From positions 64,001 through 124,000 of the forward strand of contig JACVTC010000025.1 of assembly GCA_016946835.1 (NCBI GenBank): 60,000 nucleotides of DNA. The letters are read 5' to 3'. The position numbers were made by a program, and so were the translations under genes. The stretch comes from Neocallimastix lanati (nom. inval.) (taxonomy: Eukaryota; Neocallimastigomycota; Neocallimastigomycetes; Neocallimastigales; Neocallimastigaceae). Shown here piece after piece: positions 1 to 11,166 of the stretch; position 1 is the first letter of the stretch; each line of letters begins with the position of its first letter. The notes under the pieces were generated by a model. The model made no database searches, had not been told where the DNA came from, and was given only the letters and a program-made list of their open reading frames with translations.

Positions 1-860
1 ATAAACCATGTCATAGATAGCCAAAGAATAAAAGACGTTATGTATGAATTATCTAGACAATTCTACCATGAAAGAGGTATTGAATATACGGATGACTACT
101 ATGATTTTTAGTAGATTATAATAGATGGGCATCATATTTCAAAGCACAAAAGGCGAAAAATCTAAAGGAGAGCAAAATTAATAAGAATCCTACTGAAAAA
201 GTTGAGTAAAACATTAGCAATAAAAAGGATCATCTAACTATGTTAACCCAAGAAGATTCAGTAGCAGAAACAATTAAGAATGTGAATCTCGAGAAGGTAC
301 TGTCTATTGTCGAAATATTATGGAAACTTAACTGAATCCGTCAATGAAGAAATCGCTGAGACATTACCAGTGCACAGGCTATATGAATATTGTAGTATAT
401 TCGAAGACGCTGGAGGAACATGTACAACATGTTCGCACAATCTTAAAGAAGTTAATCAAACATAAAATTGTAGCCAAGATATCTAAATGTGAGCTGCACA
501 AGCTAAAAATATCGTTTTTAGGACATATAGTCAGCTAAAATGGTGTAGAAACTGACCCAGAAAAGATAAAGGCTGTAGCAAAATAGCCACAACCAGAAAA
601 AGAGGAACAGATGCAAGGTTTTCTAGGCTTTTGCATTTATTACAGGAATTTTATAAGAAATTTCCCCAAATAGCCAAGCCGCTATTTAAAATGACATCAA
701 AGAAAGAAAAATTACAATAGACTGACGAGGGTTTAGCCGTGTTTCACAAGTTGAAGGAAATGCCTACTTTCCACCGGTACTAGCATATCCTGACCATGAA
801 AAACAATTCTTCGTAGAGGGTGATACTAATAATTATGCGATAAAAGGAGTATTTGTTAAA
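1..860 (+). pseudogene. Gypsy PR-RT linker, RT C-terminus and start of RNase H (broken)
   Basis: Positions 1-360 match the linker between protease and RT of the sister copy (54340-54640). At about 360 there is a jump to the RT C-terminal region, recognisable by a GHIVS motif near 522-536, then the connection domain with an FLGFC-like block (about 622-640). The RNase H start is at about 780-850, where the sister copy has its first catalytic Asp in an FFVECD context. The RT palm, including the YLDD box, is missing. In-frame stops replace expected residues, for example TAG where Trp is usual near 583. The sequence then runs into the AT-rich insert. Confidence 0.8.
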
Positions 861-1568
861 GAAACACAAAAATAGATTAAAGTAACAACACAATAAGATT
901 TTATTTTATTAAAATATTTTATTAAAAATATTTTTTCTTAATATTTTATAATATTAATTGTTAATAACAATTACCTTGAAAAAAAAAAAAATTGAAAAGT
1001 TTCTTCTATTTATACTTTTTCTAAATACATTGATAATATATTATTTTATTTAAATCACATATATTTTAATATAAAACTATCCTAATGAATTTGATTAAAT
1101 AATAAATTTATAAACTAGAGCGAAATTTAGAAAAATATAATTATTAATTAAACTAAATAATAAATAATGTAAATTAAGTACATTTATAATCTATTAATTA
1201 TTTTAATATTATAAGTAAAATCTTTATTTATTTTCAATTTTAAAACAATGTTAAAAGAGTCATGATTAAATTTTGAAACTTAATTTTCACAAAATAAATT
1301 ATTAATTTATTTTGTTTTAAACGTTAATCAATTCATTTAAATCATTGTAAAACAATAAATTTCTAAGAATTAATTTTTTTACGAAAATTGTTACATTAAA
1401 AATTTGTCTTGTGGCTTAAGGAATATAATTCAAAAATTTAATTCATATGATTATTTACTTTATTTATTATTTAATAAATCAAAGAATAATTTACATTTTT
1501 GAATTACACGAGAAAAATTTTTAATTTGAAATATGATTGAGATAATCACATCTTTACAGTACTGTAAC
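860..1568. mobile_element. AT-rich insertion of ~700 bp inside gypsy RNase H
   Basis: The RNase H reading is interrupted at about 860 and resumes at about 1571, where AAAGGAAACGATGGG matches the sister copy at 55327-55341. The intervening ~700 bp is far richer in A/T than the gypsy sequence. It has no ORF, no LTR match to the gypsy family and no convincing terminal inverted repeat. It contains a near-perfect A/T palindrome around 1290-1312. It may be a solo LTR or non-autonomous element of another family; the class cannot be told from the sequence. Confidence 0.6.
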
Positions 1569-1570
1569 AG

Positions 1571-2030
1571 AAAGGAAACGATGGGACTCTTCACCTCATA
1601 TATTACTACTCTAAGACAATCAGTAAGGCAGAAGTGAATTATTCTATAATGAAGAAAGAACTACTAGCCATTAAGAGTACTTTTACAGAATGGCGACACT
1701 TGCTTCAAGGTGTGAAGCACAAGATTATTGTTTATAGTGACCACAGAGATCTATTTTTCGCTACCAAACCACAATTATTAACACCTAGGTAAATTAGATG
1801 GGAGGAATTATTTGCTACGTATTGGTTCGAAATAGTTTACAGTCCTAAAAAAAGTTGATGGCCTCTCAAGAGTAGAAACTGAGAAGACAGAGAGTAAAGA
1901 CTTCGACAAAGATAGCCTCTTGAAACCAAAGCAGATAGTAGGATACGATGACGTAGATGGTGAAGCAAGCTACTTGGCTTTAGTTGTCAATTTAGTAGAT
2001 GTCATCAAGCAGACCTACCGATAGAACAAG
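1571..2030 (+). pseudogene. Gypsy RNase H C-terminal half and tether (broken)
   Basis: The translation gives the YYSKT, NYS and KELLAI blocks of Ty3/Gypsy RNase H (about 1600-1675), then IVYSD at about 1729-1743, and the LSRVETEKTES-like tether at about 1863-1895. It matches 55345-55720 of the sister copy. Stops include TAA at 1791 where the sister has Gln, and a frameshift near 1853 just before the tether. It leads directly into the integrase N-terminus. Confidence 0.85.
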
Positions 2031-2695
2031 ATGGCTCGAGAAATATTCAAAGATCTGGCAAAAGACTCCAGGAATAACTACAACAAGAACCATAGACCGG
2101 AAGTAGATGGTCTTCTAGTAAGAAAAGAAAATTCTGAGCAAGTTTACGTGTCCACAACGTTTATGAAAATAATTATATAACTTAATCATGACTCAAAGTA
2201 CAGAGGACACTTAGGAATTGACAAGACTTCGTGCATGTTATCAAGGAATTTCTACTGGCCAAAGATGAGAAAGGATACTTCAGACTATGTAAAAGCTTGT
2301 AAAACCTACGATACTAAGAAAGATGACAGATATAAAGAATATGGTACCACAGTAAGAGTTCCGGTTGCAGAATTGCCATGACAAGAGATCCAACTAGAAT
2401 GTATTACAGATTTACCAGTGAAGTGCAGAATAATAATGGAAGAAGGTTATGCTTGGGAAACAAGGCGAGTAGGAAGTATATTGGTGTGCAGTGGTAAACT
2501 AACCAAAATGATACACCTAATAGGATTTAAGCCTCTACTTAATGCTAACGAGACTGACGACGCGTTCCTTGAAGAAATTTACAGTTTGAATGTATTCTCT
2601 AAAGAGGTAACTACCGATCGAGGAACCCAGTTTATAAGTCACGTGTTGAAGAAATTACTAGAGTTCTTTGAGTCTATGCTGAGAACAATTATATT
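2031..2695 (+). pseudogene. Gypsy integrase, truncated (HHCC and start of DDE core)
   Basis: This encoded a retroviral-type integrase. The zinc-binding region at about 2185-2315 shows the HDSKYRGHLGIDK and FYWPKMR blocks, but the last position of the CxxC pair reads Tyr instead of Cys. The catalytic core begins near 2395 with an ITDLP block (first Asp) and continues to DRGTQF (2617-2634, second catalytic Asp). The core then stops at about 2695, before the expected catalytic Glu, where it meets inverted gag sequence. A TGA lies at 2379. The open stretch 2418-2744 is the longest remaining frame but its last codons belong to the inverted fragment. The copy at 50955-55732 has no integrase. Confidence 0.85.
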
Positions 2696-3996
2696 TAGTT
2701 CAAGTGTTCTGCTTAATCTGTTGAACTCTGAGAGATATTCATAAGTTTTACCCAATTCGTGCCTTAGTTTAATCATACCAGTTTTTACCTCTTCTAAAGT
2801 TAACTCTCTTATAAATTCCTATAACAACATGTCAATCAAACTTTGCAATTGCGAGTCATCCTTTTGTTTGAATATTTCTTTTATTTGGTACCACTTATTA
2901 GCTGTTCCCAATAAGTGATCTTCAATAAAATACAATATTGACGTGAGTTATGATTGGTTGTACTTCTGATATCTATCAAAGTTAATTTATAATCAATCCA
3001 TAAATAATTCTACATCCCCCGTTTCACTATTGAGCATTGGGATATTTCTTTCATATTCCGCAGGGTACGCATCTGTCTTCACTACATCCTCCTTCGCGCT
3101 ATTTGTAAGTATATGCGGAGTGGGTTAATAATAAGCCTTGTATCTAGCATCTCTTGTATCTATATGTAATGGGTTTACTTGTCTGTGCCTGTGTATTCTT
3201 TTAATTTCACAAGCTAACTTTCCCAGACACTCGATCTCAAGCTATTGAGTCTGGTTAAAAGCCATTAACTTTTCAATTTTTTCTTCTATCTCTTTACAAT
3301 ATACCCTTTCCTTTTATTGGTTCTTATAAAAGAATTGGAATTATTTTCCTTTTATCTATTCCTCGTCCAAATAGTTTTAAATTTTTTTATTTTTATATTA
3401 ATATAGGCTTCTTTTTCTTTTCATTCAGCTATCCGCTGATGCAAAAATTCCTTAACTTTTCGAAGCTCCACTACACTAACTTGGTTGCTAGTCTATTCCT
3501 CATCCACTCTTCTCTCAACCTCATCAAACCGTTAGTCCAAAGCTGGGATGAAACTGCTAAGTTCGATCACAATTTTAGATAATATATATTCTCTTTGGGC
3601 CTGCATTTGCTGTAATCTTTTTAGTATGTGTTGCTGGGTACTAAACAGCATGTTTTTAAATTTTTCCGTTTGCTTATTTATCAAGGCAACAAAATCCATA
3701 GCTCTACCACTGTTAATCTTGCTCGAACTTTCACCTTCTGAAATTCCTGGCTTACTAGCATCTGGTTTACTCACTTCGATTTACTATATTCATGCGTCGA
3801 AGCTGGTTTGGGTTTTGATGCAACTGGCTTCTCAGGAGTGATAGTAGTTTTCTTGTTTCCTGTGTTCCGGAGGAGCTTCAATAGGTGTAGGACTATTTTC
3901 TGCGACCGCACTTCCTATAGAATATTTTAATGTACTTCTCCTAGTTATTTTTCTGGTAGTTTTTTGGGTTTTAGTGTTCTTACCATTTATGTCCAT
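2696..3996 (-). pseudogene. Gypsy gag (relic A2, broken)
   Basis: Minus-strand gag of the same family as 52014-53805. Reading down from an ATG at 3996, the N-terminus is Thr/Lys/Arg-rich, followed by a Pro-rich segment, a glutamine-rich coiled-coil-like stretch (about 3770-3530) and the start of the capsid-like gag domain. It is cut at about 2696, where plus-strand integrase begins. Several stops and frameshifts are present. The longest open piece is 3532-3774. Comparing the two gag copies shows single-codon stops at different positions in each, so they decayed independently. Confidence 0.85.
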
Positions 3997-4903
3997 TTAC
4001 TTTTACTATGAATTTATTTATTTTATAAACTTCTATTCACTTAATTCAAATTTATTTAGTTAATTATATATCCGTTCACTTATATAAATTTATTTAGGTG
4101 ATATTTATCTGTTCAATTAATATATTTTTAAGTTTAAATAATAAATAAATAATAAATAAATAATAAAAATAAAATAAATTGATAAAAAAATTTTTTTTGA
4201 AAAATCAACTTATAAAAAATTAATAATTTAAATAAATTATAAAATTTTTCTTTAGCTCTTAGACTTATATGTATATATTTACACAAAAAATGACTATAAG
4301 ATTTATAAGAATTGGGAAAAAAAAAGGATTTTAGTTGGTTAAGTTTGAATATTTATTAATTAAAAATTGTACTACAAAAATTTTTAAATTTTTAAACAAA
4401 ATTTTATTTCAAAGACAAAAATAATTTTAATACTGTGTGGCTTGCACATTATATAACGTGGCGTAAAAGTTTTATCAAATATTTTATTTAAATAAAAGTA
4501 AAAAATAAAAAATAAACAACTTTTAATCTAATATTAAAAGTTATTAAAATTATTATTTTCATTTTATTAAACTGTACTTTCTTATTAATTAATTTATTAC
4601 TTAGCGTTTGTTTTTTAAATTATTTATTATTGGTTATTTATTTAATATCGTTACTATTTATAAAGGTAAATTTAATGTAACTAAAATAACGAATAATAAA
4701 TACTACCAATGATAAAACAATTTAATATCTTTCTATTCGAGTTGTTAAAATATACACTAAAATTAACTAAGAATATTTATTTATTACGCTTGAGAATATA
4801 GCACAACACTTAGTAACTCTATTAGATATTAGTTACTAGGCTTACATTAAGTTATTATATTTATTTTTAATTATTTTTTGTTTGTTATATTGTTCTTATA
4901 ACA
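3997..4903 (-). repeat. Gypsy LTR plus leader (relic A2)
   Basis: Read on the minus strand, this matches 50955-52013 of the plus-strand copy. Shared blocks include TTTTAACAACTCGAATAGA (4735-4753), AAACGCTAAGTAATA (about 4600) and the block AGTGAACG just upstream of gag. The LTR probably starts with TGTTAT at 4903, next to CACTAGG. The LTR end and primer-binding site are not clear; an approximate boundary is near 4250. No matching 3' LTR was found. Confidence 0.7.
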
Positions 4904-5129
4904 CCTAGTGAAAGGAAAATGAAAGTTTCATACTTTGTCATGTTTTTTGAAGAGCTAATGAAAATGAAATATCTTTTATTATCAATACTTTACAAATGTT
5001 ATGATTATTATTTAGGAAACCTTAGGCATATTTTGTGATTTCTTAAACCATTTTTTTTGGACTATATAGATAAAAGTAAAACTGTCAATTACCCCATATT
5101 TAATATATTAGATAAAATGTTGTTAAGAA
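4904..5129. other. Spacer between gypsy relics
   Basis: AT-rich spacer between the LTR start of relic A2 and the RT fragment of relic A3. No coding or structured signal seen. Confidence 0.5.
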
Positions 5130-5690
5130 AACAAGAAAATTATGACGAGATATATTTCTATTCCTAATAATAGTTTAGAATTTGAGATGATGGAAAAGGA
5201 TGTGGTGTTCTCAAAGTTTAACTTCAAATCTGCATAAAACCTGGTAAGAATACGTGTTAGCGACAAATATAAGACGGTCTTCAATACCAAAATTGGGAAC
5301 TTCGAGCATTTTCTAACGCCATTTGGATTGAATAATTCATCTATAGTGTTCAAGTCTTGTGAATGATATCTGATATTTTCAACGAGGATATCGGGAAGTA
5401 GTATAAAGTTTACCCAGACGAAATAATAGTATATTCAAAAACATAGAAAGAATAAGTACAGCATATTTGTACAATCTTAAAGAAATTAATAGAATATAAA
5501 CATGTAGCTAACTTATCGAATGGGAAAATAGCTCAAGAAATATTTAAAATTCTGGCAATAGATAGCTACAACGAGAAACATTGGTTAGAAATAGATGTTC
5601 TTCTTGTAAGAAATGAAAATTCAGAGAAGGTCTACATATCCACATTGTTTAGGAAAACAATTAACTTATCTATGAATTGGAATATGTTTC
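5130..5690 (+). pseudogene. Gypsy RT-integrase fragment A3 (internally deleted)
   Basis: The plus strand at about 5200-5340 reads as the RT palm: FKSA, a stop, then NLVRI, followed by the blocks YKTVFNTK and FEHFLTPFGL. This matches 54944-55060 of the sister copy. The normally conserved Tyr after FKSA is a TAA here and also in the copy at 54960. After about 5490 the sequence jumps to the integrase N-terminus (5520-5665), matching 2030-2165. RNase H and the rest of RT are therefore deleted. The minus-strand reading at 5123-5353 is a shadow of this fragment. Confidence 0.8.
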
Positions 5691-7054
5691 GCGAAAAACA
5701 TAAAATTTTATATTTTTACTTTTTTTCTTACACAATATACAAACTTTATTTAGAAATATTTATTTAATTTTTGCTACTCTAAAATAATTGATACATTTAA
5801 AAATTTATAAATATACAATAATCTTAATCATAACTATATATATCTAAATAAATAGTCTTTTTAAGTACAAAATATATTCATATATCCTAATGAACATTCA
5901 AATAAATATTCTTTTTTATTATAAATAAAATTTTGAAATTTATTAAATTTAATGATTTAATTTTGTTAACTTTTTATTTAAATATTAAATAAATATAAAA
6001 TCATAAGTTTAAATCATTCATTTTCTAATTTATTTTTCAAATTAAAATTTTTATAATTGTATTTATAACAATATAAAAAGATTTAAATTATATATATATT
6101 TTTTTTGAGTTATTATGTATTAAGAGAAATAACATAAAATTTCATTAATTTTTTCCTTATTTAAAAATATAATCGTTTTAATACTTCTTTAATTTAAATT
6201 TATATAAAAATGACTCTAATAATTGTATAATTTTATTTTAATATTTTTTATGATTATTTTTGTATTATTTATATAATTATTTTTATAACGCTCGAAATCA
6301 AATTAAATATATATAATTTTAATATTTAAAAATAATAAAATATTAAATTTTAATATATGTATTTAACCAAATTATTATTTGGTTAAATACATAATTAAAT
6401 ATATAAATTTATTTTAAAAATATAAAATGATTTTATAAATATTAAAAACTATATTAATTTAGTAATAGACAAAAAATATTAAAATAAATGTTCAAAATAC
6501 ATATATTAATGATTAAAATATCTTATAATTATAAAAATGATTATATTTTTTTTTATAAATATATATTTTACCTAATTGTATATATTAATAATTTTAAAAT
6601 ATAATAAGTTACGATAATTAAAAATTTTATATTTCTTTCAAAATTTTTAAATAAATTTATTCTAATTAAAATATTAATACATCTATAACTATTCTAAAAC
6701 ATTTATATAATTGTTGAAATAATTATTATATATTCTCATGATTAATTAAATATTAATATATATTATAATTATTTATTTGTGTATTTTGTTATATTAAATA
6801 ATTATATTTAATATTATTGGTTTGAGAAAATAATACTATATTATTATGAATATTACTTTGATAAAATATATCACATATAGTATTATTAAAAGTATACCTT
6901 TACACTATATATTTATAATAAAATTACAAATAAATTAATATAATTTTAAATATTATATTTAATATTCTATTTTGTTATCATTGGTTTTAAAGAATAAATT
7001 AATTTTTATGTTTATTTTTTGTTTTATATATATATATAATAAAATTTATTAGTA
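5691..7054. other. AT-rich gene-free stretch
   Basis: About 1.4 kb of nearly pure A/T. No ORF or recognisable repeat unit seen, apart from the hairpin at 6356-6393. Confidence 0.6.
6356..6393. repeat. 17-bp perfect inverted repeat (hairpin)
   Basis: Arms at 6356-6372 and 6377-6393 are perfect reverse complements around a 4-nt loop (TATT). The core is ATTTAACCAAAT and its complement, more complex than the surrounding A/T. No gene lies nearby, so a terminator role cannot be assigned. Confidence 0.7.
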
Positions 7055-7890
7055 CGTATTTCTATGAATTTATATACGTTGTCTTCTTTCGAAAGAGAAA
7101 TTAGGAACTGGTGAAACACTAAGCTAAGAGAGGTAAAAAAAAATTTTTAGTAATAATATGCTTGTTAAAACGCAAATACCGAATACATAGTAAGGTTATC
7201 CAGTTTGTACATTTTCAATTTATGAAAGATTGTAGATTACCTCAATAGTCGCACAAAGTGAAATACATACTGAAAATTAAAAAAGAACTGTCATGTTAAT
7301 AAAATAATTTGGAAAATACAGGTTACTCTAGAGGTTACTTTTGGAATTCATGATATGATATAAATATGTATTTAATATTTATATTCTATGATATTACGAA
7401 ACTATAATAATTTCCAATAAACTTTTTTTCAGATGCTTATATACTTAAAACTGATACTATTATTAGACTTAATTATAAGTCTTAATGACGTATATAATTA
7501 ATTATAAAGGAATTTTGTCGTACAAATTTCAATACGAAAATGAATACATCTTATAAGAGAATGAATGATTTTCGTTCCGATGCTGGAGATCAATTGAGAT
7601 ATATGTAAGAACGTACTGTTAATTCATTTTTATGCAGATATTTAACGAAGTTTTATGAAATATTACATTGTACTGATATGTAATATATAATTATATTTAC
7701 AATATTATATTTTATGTATGAGCCAATTTATTTTATTTTTATTCTTGTTTCTATAAGTAGATCTATAAAATAATTACAAAGATTAAATTTTATTATTATA
7801 TTTTTAATAAATTTTATCCGTATTTCAATAACTATTAATATAAATAAATAAAACAATATTAAACTAGATTACTTTTTATACAATTTTATT
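7055..7890. repeat. Dispersed GC-richer repeat R, copy 1
   Basis: About 835 bp with visibly more G/C than its flanks. It aligns with 56083-56955. Shared words include GAAATTAGGAACTGG versus GAAGTTAGGAACTGG (7097 and 56127), then TAAATACTCAGTAAG-like and GAGATATATGTA blocks in the same order. Short uninterrupted translations suggest an old coding sequence, but every frame has stops and I do not recognise the protein. In both places a Ty3/Gypsy relic lies upstream and an ankyrin-like gene downstream. Confidence 0.65.
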
Positions 7891-10086
7891 GTTTAATTTT
7901 CAATAACTTATTAACCTATACAAAATATACCTTTAAAAAATTTAATTAAAATTAATTAAATAAGTTATTTAATCTAGTAAAAATAAATATTATTAATATA
8001 TATTATTAATAAATTTTACTAAATACTATATAAAATAATGATAAAAAACCAGTAATTATAAATATATAATATTTGTTTATTAATATAAAACGGAAAAAAA
8101 TATTGTTAAAAATATTAAATACATATTTGAAAAATATATGACCAAAATAATAAATTTAGAATCAGGAAATTTTAAAAAATTAATTAATAAAAATATAATA
8201 TAAAATAAATTAAATAAAATATAAGAATATATAAAAAATGTATTTTTCAAAATTTATTAGCAAAAAAAAATTATAATAAAAGCAAAAATTTTAATTATTA
8301 CGAAAATTTATTAATTACTAAACAAATTTATTAAAACAATGATATTTACTGGAATTTCAAATTCCATAACAAATAATAAATCTCTTTTTATTAGTGAAAT
8401 TAATATTTAATAAAATTAAGATTATTTTATCTATTAAGATATATATAATTAATGTTATATCTTTTATTATTTAAAAAAAGAACTGTACTATATATTATTT
8501 CATTAATAAATATAAATAATTATTTTTCCAAAAATAATAAAAACTATATATAAAGTATGATTTTTATTTATATTATAATTATTTCGAATAATACCTAAAT
8601 TATTATTAAATAATGGAAAATTATTATAATATTTAAATATAAATATACATTTTTAATAGTAATATCAAAAATATTATATATTATAAAATGTTCTTTTTAT
8701 AATTTTATTATTATGTCAATAATTATTAAATATAATAATTACATAAATGTAAATTATGCAATCATTAATAAATTAATTTTAGTTATTAATAAAACATATT
8801 TAATTAAAACATTTAGTATTATATATAAATATATTTATAAATATCATTAACAATAAAAAAGCTAATTAATATTATATATTGTAAATAAACAAATAGTTTA
8901 TATTTGTCTATTTAAAAAGTAAATATATTTTAATTATTTTAATATTTTTTTTAAATCAATTTTAAGGAATTTAAAAAATTTCAATATGTTCTTATTAATC
9001 ATAAAAATAATTAAAAATTCTTATATGGAATGGTTGTAAAAATACCATTTATTTTTAGAAGTATTTATTTAATAATATGTACTTTTTTTATATTTAAAGT
9101 TTAATTAAAAGAATTTAAATATTTATATAAATTTTTTAATTTTTATAACTTTATAATTATTAATTAAGAAAATCATTAATAATGAGGATTTAGAAAGGAA
9201 TTATTAAAAATTGTTTTAAGAATAAATTTTAATATTATTAAATATATTTATATATTAAAATTTCATTTGATATTAATTGTAATTAATTTAATAATAATAT
9301 GAATTTACTAATATAAATAATATTTATTAATAACAATTTAATTAAAATATTTTATTTTCATTTAATTTCTATTATAATATAACATCCAAAACATGTAAAC
9401 AATTTACTAACAAATGATATTTTTATAAAAATATAAATTATTATTTTTTTTTGTATTATGAAAATTTATTTTATAAACATAGTAGAAGCCTTTGAATTAT
9501 TAAGGTACTTTAATTTAGAAATAATAAATATATATTGCTTTTGAATAATAGTATCAAATTTTTTGATTGAGAAAGTAATTTTATAAAGTATAAAAGCAAT
9601 TAATTTTTAGAATAATTTATTATTAAATATTAATTATTAAATGCAATTATATTATTTGATTAATACATTAAAATAATTTGTATAAAAAAAAAAACATTTT
9701 GTTATGATTAAAAATCATAATATGAATTTCATATTATTTTAATTATTTAATTTTTATGAAAATAATTAAAATTTTTATGGTTTATTTAAGTTATTTTAAT
9801 AAAAGTATATTTAAACAATTCAAATGAAAAACTCTTTTTAAATAATTTAATAATATATATAATAATATATTAATAATAAACTTTAAATTATACTTAATAA
9901 ATTTTATTTTTAATTAATTAATTGAAATCTAAGATAAAAAATTTAAAAAGTAATAAATATATTTTATATTTTTATTATTATTTTTTTTATTATTAAAGCT
10001 AATTATTTTATAATTAAAGATATTATTTAACGTGCTAAATTAAAATTATATTTTTTTTATTAATACACATTTCAAGAATGTATAAT
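7891..10086. other. AT-rich gene-free stretch upstream of the ankyrin-like gene
   Basis: About 2.2 kb of almost pure A/T sequence. No coding potential or clear repeat unit. In the second copy of this neighbourhood (near 56955) the matching stretch is deleted. Confidence 0.6.
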
Positions 10087-11166
10087 ATGGATAATGATAT
10101 AGAAGAAATAAAACGCTATATTGAAATGAAGGATTATAATAGTTTAGAAGAATTTTTAGGGGTATTTATGATACCAAATAAAAAATTGCAAAATCAAAAT
10201 TTTGATATCATATGTTATTCAATTAAATGTGGATGCAGCGATAAACTTATAAAACAAATATATGAATGGAGCAATATTAAAGAAGTTGATTATTTTTATT
10301 TCATTAATAATGAATATATTTCACCATTGCTCTATTCATTTATTTATAAAAAATATGATATAATTGAATTTTTAATTAAAAAGGGGGCTAATATTAATAG
10401 AAAATATAATAATATGACATTATTAAAATATTTAATTTCTAAAGAGTATTTAATAAAAGATTTCATTTCAATTTTAGTAAAAAATAAGTACATTTTTAGT
10501 CGTAGTGATTTTAATTTACTTTTTCAAAGAGATTTCAATTTACTTATATTTGCATTCGAAGAAATCACATTATATAATAAGAATATGGAAAATATGAATT
10601 ATAATAATTATAACAATTCTAGTAATAATATTAATAATATTATTAATGAAAATGAGATAAAAGAAAAAAAGAAAAATTCCAAAAATAAAGAAAAAAACAA
10701 AGAAATAGAAATAAATGAGGAAGATAAAAAAAAAGAAAATGAAGAGATATTCAATCACGAAATTAACATTTTATTTATGTGGTATATAAATTTATTTAAA
10801 AGAAGGGAATTTAACAAAATTTTAGAATTATTCAAATACGAAACATCTGAAGAACGATGTAAAGGACTAAAATTTTTTGAATATCATTTTAATTATTTAG
10901 ATAAGAAACATGAAAACGATATAAAACTTCAATTTTTACATGAAATTATAAATAAAAATATTGAAATTCCAAAATTTCAAAATGAGAATAAAATAGAATT
11001 TATGAGTGAAAATTATTTAAGAAATCAATTTAATAGAATTTTAATTAGAAAACATGAATTATATAGTAGATTTATTTCAAATAACGATTATAACCGAATA
11101 AATAAATTTAAAAAAAATAATAAATTTTTTTTTAAATATATGCAAAAACCTCCTAAATATTATTAG
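10087..11166 (+). CDS. Ankyrin-repeat-like protein (intact)
   Basis: Intact 359-residue protein, Asn/Lys/Ile-rich. An ATG nine bases upstream (10078) is also in frame, but the paralogue at 48129 begins MDNDI, which matches this start. One clear ankyrin-type unit lies at residues 77-117: SPLLYSF, YDIIEFLIKKGANIN, TLLKYLI. The N-terminal 75 residues are helical and conserved in the paralogue. A lysine/glutamate/asparagine low-complexity linker occupies about residues 165-222. The C-terminal 130 residues are conserved in the paralogue but match no fold I know. No signal peptide or membrane span. Function unknown; ankyrin units generally bind proteins. It stands alone in AT-rich DNA, with no operon-like neighbours. 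The minus-strand reading inside it is a low-complexity shadow. Confidence 0.85.
   Translation: MDNDIEEIKRYIEMKDYNSLEEFLGVFMIPNKKLQNQNFDIICYSIKCGCSDKLIKQIYEWSNIKEVDYFYFINNEYISPLLYSFIYKKYDIIEFLIKKGANINRKYNNMTLLKYLISKEYLIKDFISILVKNKYIFSRSDFNLLFQRDFNLLIFAFEEITLYNKNMENMNYNNYNNSSNNINNIINENEIKEKKKNSKNKEKNKEIEINEEDKKKENEEIFNHEINILFMWYINLFKRREFNKILELFKYETSEERCKGLKFFEYHFNYLDKKHENDIKLQFLHEIINKNIEIPKFQNENKIEFMSENYLRNQFNRILIRKHELYSRFISNNDYNRINKFKKNNKFFFKYMQKPPKYY

Larger units (their letters stand above)
1..2695 (+). mobile_element. Ty3/Gypsy retrotransposon relic A1 (pol part)
   Basis: Degraded pol of a Ty3/Gypsy element, running from the protease-RT linker through RT C-terminus and RNase H to the first part of integrase. 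It aligns by eye along its length with the copy at 50955-55732: for instance 1-120 matches 54340-54460 and 1590-1920 matches 55340-55690. Stop codons and frameshifts are scattered throughout. The central RT palm is deleted near 360. RNase H is split by an AT-rich insert at about 860-1568. At about 2695 the element stops inside the integrase core and abuts an inverted gag fragment. There is no 3' LTR. Nothing here can be translated as one protein. Confidence 0.9.

Noticed and set aside
10570-10758. Minus-strand frame inside the ankyrin-like gene
   Set aside because: It is the complement of the Asn/Lys-rich linker and reads as Phe/Ile low complexity.
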